Source of the DNA: Bergeyella porcorum
Lineage (GTDB): Bacteria > Bacteroidota > Bacteroidia > Flavobacteriales > Weeksellaceae
Length of the DNA stretch: 64,000 nt
Direction of reading: 5' to 3'
NCBI RefSeq assembly: GCF_042427575.1
Contig: NZ_JBHMFD010000012.1
Coordinates: 1-64,000 of the forward strand
Below are positions 59,410 to 64,000 of this stretch, piece after piece. Below the pieces are notes generated by a model. It ran no database searches and had not been told where the DNA came from. It saw only the letters and a list, made by a program, of their open reading frames with translations. Position numbers and translations under genes: made by a program. How positions within the stretch are numbered: the stretch's first letter is position 1; each line of letters begins with the position of its first letter.

Positions 59410-59988
59410 ATGCACCAGCAACTCACCCGATACTTGCAAAAATTCATTTCAGCTCCCGAAGAAGAGATAGAGCGATTTTGTCAACTGTTCCAATTGGTGG
59501 AGGTCAAGAGGAAAAGTTTGCTGCTTAGGGTAGGAGAGGTGTGTCGGTTCGAAGCCTATGTTGTAAAAGGGCTTTTCAAAGAATACCATATAGACAGCAA
59601 GGGCAATGAGCAGATACTGTTTTTCGCAGCCGAAGATTGGTGGGTAACCGATTTTGATAGCTTTGAAAACGGAACGCCCTCGCAGCTCTATATCCAAGCG
59701 TTGGAAGATAGCCAAATTTTGCAAATCTCCAAAGAAGACAAAGAAAAAGCTTTCAAAGAATTTCCGTTTCTCCACGAGCTGTATCACAAAATGACCAAAA
59801 AAACGCACATCGCCCTGCAACGCCGTATGATAGAAAACCTCAGCAAAACTGCCTCCGAACGCTATTGGGACTATTGGGAAAAATATCCGCACATTGCCAA
59901 ACGCCTTTCTAATGTGCAAATGGCTGGTTATCTCGGGGTAAGCCACGAGTTTGTGAGCAAGATTAGGAAAAAGGCTTTTGAAAAGTAA
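59410..59988 (+). CDS. Crp/Fnr family transcriptional regulator
   Basis: A 192-residue regulator with a cyclic-nucleotide-binding-like domain in the first 110 residues (VKRKSLLLRVGEVCRFEAYVVKG... region, ILFFAAEDWWVTDF) and a C-terminal winged helix with recognition region MAGYLGVSHEFVSKIRK. It lacks the Cys cluster of FNR and the typical cAMP-binding residues, so the signal is not known. Flavobacterial proteins of this group commonly control adjacent oxidoreductase genes; here the neighbour at 60084 is one, with a palindrome upstream. Confidence 0.87.
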   Translation: MHQQLTRYLQKFISAPEEEIERFCQLFQLVEVKRKSLLLRVGEVCRFEAYVVKGLFKEYHIDSKGNEQILFFAAEDWWVTDFDSFENGTPSQLYIQALEDSQILQISKEDKEKAFKEFPFLHELYHKMTKKTHIALQRRMIENLSKTASERYWDYWEKYPHIAKRLSNVQMAGYLGVSHEFVSKIRKKAFEK

Positions 59989-60010
59989 ATGTTGTTTTCG
60001 CTATCCATTT

Positions 60011-60056
60011 ATTGAACTTGTTCAATGTTTCTAGTCTCTTCATCGCTTTATCTTTG
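60011..60056 (+). promoter_or_regulatory. FNR-like palindrome and promoter of the oxidoreductase gene
   Basis: The palindrome ATTGAAC-TT-GTTCAAT (60011-60026) has perfect 7-bp arms and contains TTGAA-N4-TTCAA, close to the FNR-type TTGAT-N4-ATCAA. A perfect -7 element TATCTTTG lies at 60049-60056. With a start near 60060 the palindrome is centred about 42 bases upstream, the place of a class II activator site. The Crp/Fnr protein encoded just upstream is the likely ligand (inference). Confidence 0.6.
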
Positions 60057-60083
60057 CATCAGAAATTTTAAATATATCAGACG

Positions 60084-60740
60084 ATGAAAATAGCAGTAAT
60101 AGGAGCCACAGGCTTAGTAGGAAGTGCCACTGTAAAAGAATTGGCACAAAGAGGACACGAGGTGATTGCCATCGCTCGAAACACCGAAAAAATAGAAGCA
60201 GGACAAAATGTTGTTTCTGTTCAGATGGATGTTCATCACTCAGATTTTTACAAGCATTTGGAAGGTACAGATGCGGTGGTGAGTGCCTTTAACGCAGGTT
60301 GGACAAATCCTAACCTTGCCGAAGATTTCACCAAAGGATACGAAAGTATTTTGCAAGCCGCTAAAACAGCAAAAGTGCCATATTTATTGGTGATAGGCGG
60401 AGCGGGAAGTTTGTATATAGCACCGAACTTGCAAGTGGTAGATACACCAGAGTTTCCGAAAGAAATTTACCCAGGTGCCAATGCTGCCCGAAACTTGCTT
60501 AATGATTTGAAACCTCGCCGCGATGTGAATTGGGCATTTCTTTCTCCTGCGGCAATGTTTGCGGTAAATCCTGTATCATTTGAACGCACAGGCAACTACC
60601 GATTAGGAAAAGATGATGTTTTACTCAATGCCGATGGAGTACCCGCAGATATTTCGGTAAGCGATTTGGCGTGTGCCATTGCCGATGATGTGGAACAGAA
60701 AAAGCATTTGTTTGAAAGATTTACGGTAGCTGAAGCGTAA
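60084..60740 (+). CDS. NAD(P)-binding oxidoreductase (atypical SDR)
   Basis: A 218-residue Rossmann-fold protein of the NAD(P)H-binding group, similar to YwnB-type or biliverdin-reductase-like enzymes. Visible are IAVIGATGLVGSATVKEL at the start, VVSAFNAGW, LLVIGGAGSLYIAP and WAFLSPAAMF. The substrate is unknown. It lies after a Crp/Fnr regulator and is preceded by an FNR-like palindrome; the pair resembles stress-inducible reductase genes with their own regulator. Confidence 0.85.
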   Translation: MKIAVIGATGLVGSATVKELAQRGHEVIAIARNTEKIEAGQNVVSVQMDVHHSDFYKHLEGTDAVVSAFNAGWTNPNLAEDFTKGYESILQAAKTAKVPYLLVIGGAGSLYIAPNLQVVDTPEFPKEIYPGANAARNLLNDLKPRRDVNWAFLSPAAMFAVNPVSFERTGNYRLGKDDVLLNADGVPADISVSDLACAIADDVEQKKHLFERFTVAEA

Positions 60741-60806
60741 AAATAAATATCAAAGAAGCGTTTATGATCGCAAATTCTTCTATTTGAGAAAAAACACCCA
60801 AAAAAG

Positions 60807-60839
60807 GCTGTCCAAAACTTTTCGGACAGCTTCTTTTTT
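60807..60839 (+). terminator. Terminator of the oxidoreductase gene
   Basis: Perfect 7-bp arms GCTGTCC (60807-60813) and GGACAGC (60824-60830) with a loop of ten and a T run at 60834-60839. Confidence 0.8.
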
Positions 60840-60922
60840 ATTTACTCTCTCTAAAAAGTTACCTTTGTGAGTTGAATGTGGCTGTTTTTTGGAGGAATTT
60901 TTATTGCTAATGGTGAAAAATG

Positions 60923-62674
60923 TTAATACTTTATAGTATAGGGCGTCTGCATCATTATTCTATTTTCAGCACTTGTATTGGTAAGGGTTTTAAAAAGCAT
61001 ATAATGGTCTTTGCCCAATTTTTTCTTCACAAGCTTCATTTCGAGGTCTTCTTCGCTTTGGAAATCTTTCATCAGTTGTTCAATGTAAGACATTTCAGCA
61101 GGGTAAGATTTTACAGAATGTTTTTTCAAGCCAGCTTTTTTAGAGGCGTAAGCAATAGCATCGTTCAGAGAGCCTAGTTCGTCCACCAAACCGTTTTCCT
61201 TCGCTCTAATGCCAGACCAAACTCTACCTCCACCCAAATTATCCACTTGCTCAAAGGTCATTTTTCTATTTTTCATCACGTGATTCACAAATGTAGAATA
61301 AGTTTGTTCTATGCTTTTAGACATCATTTTTTCACCGTGAGGCGATAGACCTTGGAAGATGGAATAGTAATTGGCATTAGCATTAGTAGAAACCACATCG
61401 GTATGGAATCCATTTCTATTGGCAATATCTTTTACATTAAATAGTACTCCAAATACCCCTATGGACCCTGTGAGAGTCATTGGTTCTGAATAAATTTTTT
61501 CTCCTGCCATTGCAATATAATAACCTCCAGAAGCGGCATAATCTCCAAATGAAACCACAAGAGGCTTTTTCGCTTTCAAAAGCTGAAGTTCATTTAAGAT
61601 TTCTTCTGAAGCATTGGCACTTCCCCCTGGGGAATTGATTCTTAAAACTACTGCTTTTACATCTTCATTGTCTTTCAGCTCCTTAATCTCTTTGATGAAA
61701 GTATCGGCATAAATGCCATCATAGCCTTTCCCATTGTAAATAGCCCCTGAAGCATATAATACGGCAACTTCTTCATCTGAAGAATGTTCTTCCTTGAAAG
61801 ACTCCGTATATTTTGCAAAGGAAATTTTATTCAGTTTGTCCTTTTCTTTCAGATTAAGTTTTTTTCTCAAAAGCTCATCGTATTGAGATTTATGGATTAA
61901 CCGATCTACCAAGCGGTGCTCTATATTGTTTTCCGTGAGCATTCCGTACAAGCTATCAGCCACGAGGTTCAGTTGATTCTGGCTCATCTTTCTAGATTTG
62001 GATATCTTAGCAGACATCTCTCCCCAAAGGTCATTCAGAAGCGTGGAAAGTTGCTCTTTGTTTTCTTCCGAAATGCTACTTCTCATATAGGTTTCTACTG
62101 CAGATTTATACTTACCGTGTCTTAGAACTTGTACCCCTACACCATATTTATCCATAAGGTCTTTAAGGTAACCTACCTCCGTAGAAAGTCCTTTTAGCTC
62201 TACTATTCCCACGGGATTGAGGAAATACTGGTCTGCCACAGAGCTCAGAAAATAGGACGATTGCGATACATTATTACCATAAGCGTACACAAATTTTCCA
62301 CTTTTTTTGAAATCTTCTAGGGCATTTCGCACCTCAGAAAGTTGAATAATCCCCGCATTAATGAAATCACTTTCGATGCTAATGCCTTGGATTTTGTCGT
62401 CAGATTTTGCTTTCTTGATGGCTTCTACAATATCATACGCCATAACATTACTTACGGAATTATCACCAAATAAAAAATCAGGTTGACTTTCCAGAGGGCT
62501 ATCCGTGATGTTAGTATTCTGAGTAAGCGTAAGAATGGATTTGTCTCTTACTTTGATGTTATCACCACCAATACTTCCGATGATCATCATCATTACAAAG
62601 AAAAAGAATCCGGCAAAGAAAACTAAAAAAATAGCGACTATATTTGCCAAAACATTTTTAAAAAAACTTTTCAT
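60923..62674 (-). CDS. sppA: Signal peptide peptidase SppA
   Basis: Membrane-bound serine protease degrading cleaved signal peptides. The 583-residue protein is the long form, with two ClpP-like halves, one N-terminal membrane helix (about 8-33), the general-base Lys190 in the first half (HGKYKSAVETY) and the nucleophile Ser382 in the second (GDYAASGGYYIAM). The INSPGGSANASEEI segment forms the substrate groove. Divergent from folK, 29 bases apart. Confidence 0.95.
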   Translation of the reverse strand: MKSFFKNVLANIVAIFLVFFAGFFFFVMMMIIGSIGGDNIKVRDKSILTLTQNTNITDSPLESQPDFLFGDNSVSNVMAYDIVEAIKKAKSDDKIQGISIESDFINAGIIQLSEVRNALEDFKKSGKFVYAYGNNVSQSSYFLSSVADQYFLNPVGIVELKGLSTEVGYLKDLMDKYGVGVQVLRHGKYKSAVETYMRSSISEENKEQLSTLLNDLWGEMSAKISKSRKMSQNQLNLVADSLYGMLTENNIEHRLVDRLIHKSQYDELLRKKLNLKEKDKLNKISFAKYTESFKEEHSSDEEVAVLYASGAIYNGKGYDGIYADTFIKEIKELKDNEDVKAVVLRINSPGGSANASEEILNELQLLKAKKPLVVSFGDYAASGGYYIAMAGEKIYSEPMTLTGSIGVFGVLFNVKDIANRNGFHTDVVSTNANANYYSIFQGLSPHGEKMMSKSIEQTYSTFVNHVMKNRKMTFEQVDNLGGGRVWSGIRAKENGLVDELGSLNDAIAYASKKAGLKKHSVKSYPAEMSYIEQLMKDFQSEEDLEMKLVKKKLGKDHYMLFKTLTNTSAENRIMMQTPYTIKY

Positions 62675-62703
62675 AAATCTAAATTAATTTTATTTGATAC
62701 AAT

Positions 62704-63138
62704 ATGTCGCACAATGAGGTCATTTTGTTACTAGGAAGTAATCTAGGGGATGCAAAAAAAAACATTGAAGAAGCTGTAAAAAGGCTTGAAGAGAATGTAG
62801 GAGAGGTATTAATAAAAAGTAAATTTTTGGTAACAAAGCCAGTAGAATTTGCTAGTATTAATAATTTTATTAATTTTGCAGTTCAGATTAGGACGAAGCT
62901 TTCTCCAACTAAACTCTTGAATATCATTAAAAAGATAGAGTATGAAATGGGAAGAGTTCAGGATTCAAAGGTGATTGGAGGTTATCAAGATAGAATAATT
63001 GATATTGATATAGTAGAGTTTTCTAATCTTGTATTTTGTAGTGAAAGACTTCAAATACCTCATATTAAACATAAATATGAAAGAGATTTTTCACAAGAAT
63101 TAATAAATGAAGTTTATTTGAAAAAACATAAATTATGA
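62704..63138 (+). CDS. folK: 6-Hydroxymethyl-7,8-dihydropterin pyrophosphokinase
   Basis: Transfers pyrophosphate from ATP to hydroxymethyldihydropterin in folate synthesis. The 144-residue protein has LLLGSNLGDAKKNI at the start, the EFASINNFINFAVQI pterin-binding part and the metal-binding DRIIDIDIVEF. Length is slightly under the usual 155-160. Its stop overlaps the ATG of the OmpA-like gene (ATGA), suggesting coupled translation. Confidence 0.93.
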   Translation: MSHNEVILLLGSNLGDAKKNIEEAVKRLEENVGEVLIKSKFLVTKPVEFASINNFINFAVQIRTKLSPTKLLNIIKKIEYEMGRVQDSKVIGGYQDRIIDIDIVEFSNLVFCSERLQIPHIKHKYERDFSQELINEVYLKKHKL

Positions 63139-64000
63139 AGTTAAATTTATTGTTAGCATTATCTTTACCAATAGCAATGTATGCACAAGATAGCGTTGCA
63201 GTTGCTAATAACGAGTATCCTAACACCTTCACTTCTGGCTCATCAGATGTTCACATATTTGATAATAAAGCCAGAAAATTTAATGATTGGGCAATATCTG
63301 TTGGGGTAGGTCCTGCTTTTATGACTAGAGCAGATCTTACATCTTTTCACGGAGGTAAAATCAATTGGGGATGGAATGCTTACATCAGCCTTGATAAGCA
63401 GATTTCGCATACGTTTGGGCTTAGTTTACAGTACCAGATGGGTAAAACCAACCAAAAAGGTCAACTGCCAGGTGATGCTGGTATAAAAGCTGGTGTGGCT
63501 GATGCTTGGACAGAGTTTCACAATGTTTCCCTTTTAGGAGATGTAAATTTTTCTAATCTTTTGAGGAGAGTAGATAATCGTTCCCCATACAGATGGGCGT
63601 TACACGGTTATGCAGGTATTGGTTTTATGGGGTATAATACTCATCTTACTGATAATAACCAAGCAAGTAGATATCCAGTAGAGATAGAGCAAAAATTAGG
63701 TATTGCATCATTTTTCTATCAGGGAGGAGTAGGTTTGAAGTATAAATTATCTAGAAGATTTGATATCGAAGCTCGTACAATGTATATTAAGAGTGGAGAT
63801 GAGGAATTTGATGGTGGAGGATGGACAAGAGATGCTGTTCCTGCATATAACCTAATCAATGATTCATATACAGATGATATGTGGACATTTAATCTTGGTG
63901 TGTCTGTGAAATTAGGAAAGCATATTTCTCATCTTAGATGGCACGATCCTTTACAAGCTGCATATTATAAAACTAATCTTTTAGAAAATTCAGACCCGAA
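63135..64000 (+). CDS. OmpA-like outer membrane protein, 5' part
   Basis: A reading frame open to the window edge, 288 codons so far. It has a signal peptide (MKLNLLLALSLPIAMYAQ), then alternating aromatic/polar strands of an eight-stranded barrel (WAISVGVGPAFMTRAD, KINWGWNAYISLDKQI, WALHGYAGIGFMGYN, GGVGLKYKLSRRFDIEA), ending in KLGKHISHLRWHDPL. This resembles the barrel part of flavobacterial OmpA family proteins, whose C-terminal peptidoglycan-binding domain would lie beyond the edge. It overlaps folK by four bases. Confidence 0.78.
   Translation, partial: MKLNLLLALSLPIAMYAQDSVAVANNEYPNTFTSGSSDVHIFDNKARKFNDWAISVGVGPAFMTRADLTSFHGGKINWGWNAYISLDKQISHTFGLSLQYQMGKTNQKGQLPGDAGIKAGVADAWTEFHNVSLLGDVNFSNLLRRVDNRSPYRWALHGYAGIGFMGYNTHLTDNNQASRYPVEIEQKLGIASFFYQGGVGLKYKLSRRFDIEARTMYIKSGDEEFDGGGWTRDAVPAYNLINDSYTDDMWTFNLGVSVKLGKHISHLRWHDPLQAAYYKTNLLENSDP

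Overview
The window is a low-GC chromosomal segment of a member of the Bacteroidota, most likely a flavobacterium of the Weeksellaceae (the Riemerella, Chryseobacterium, Bergeyella group). The evidence is a complete gldK-gldL-gldM-gldN cluster (type IX secretion and gliding motor), DUF4270, GLPGLI and DUF4241 proteins, a protease with a type IX sorting tail, and promoters with the Bacteroidota -7 element TAnnTTTG. The genus is inference. No rRNA, transposase, prophage or CRISPR array was seen.

Layout. 1-9200: aspS, a DUF2975 membrane protein plus HTH regulator pair with a clear operator, a secreted nuclease, a DUF937 protein, a lipoprotein, an acyltransferase-like protein, a probable small RNA (6091-6170), and a DUF4241 / ribokinase / HD phosphohydrolase / membrane protein run. 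9500-15000: class I ribonucleotide reductase, with nrdB and nrdA separated by a CAT-like acetyltransferase, a small secreted peptide, a GLPGLI protein and a GNAT enzyme. 15000-19200: a second membrane protein plus HTH pair with its own operator and flanked by a 50-bp direct repeat, then DUF72, glyA and recX.

19300-40600 is a capsule or O-antigen type locus. It begins with an 18-T tract and a promoter, then a UDP-sugar 4,6-dehydratase, Wza-like and Wzc-like export proteins, a GDP-mannose module (separate cupin plus manC), a Wzx-type flippase, a Wzy-type polymerase, four glycosyltransferases, a beta-helix protein, an epimerase, two tandem priming sugar transferases and a PLP aminotransferase. 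A strong terminator ends this run. A second transcript carries a cytidylyltransferase-like gene and rfbC-rfbB-rfbA; no rfbD is present. The gene set fits Wzx/Wzy-dependent polymer synthesis with a 4-amino sugar, mannose and a dTDP-sugar.

40600-47400: a repeat-rich intergenic region, a large secreted metalloprotease probably exported by the type IX system, an FKBP-like lipoprotein, an S4 RNA-binding protein, aroK, a Lys-Leu-Lys tRNA cluster and panC. 47400-57450: a degenerate glycogen-synthase-like protein, DUF4270, glmS, gldKLMN and an FAD oxidoreductase. 57450-64000: a 17-copy, 22-bp tandem array, a Na+/H+ antiporter, a Crp/Fnr regulator with an FNR-like palindrome before its neighbour, sppA, folK and the 5' part of an OmpA-like gene cut by the window edge.

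Observations most worth a second look are a GldM that seems to lack one periplasmic domain, two membrane/HTH modules with well-formed operators, the probable small RNA, the peptide/GLPGLI cassette inside the nrd region, a ribonucleotide reductase with no visible ATP-cone, the poly-T tract ahead of the capsule genes, and the 22-bp array.
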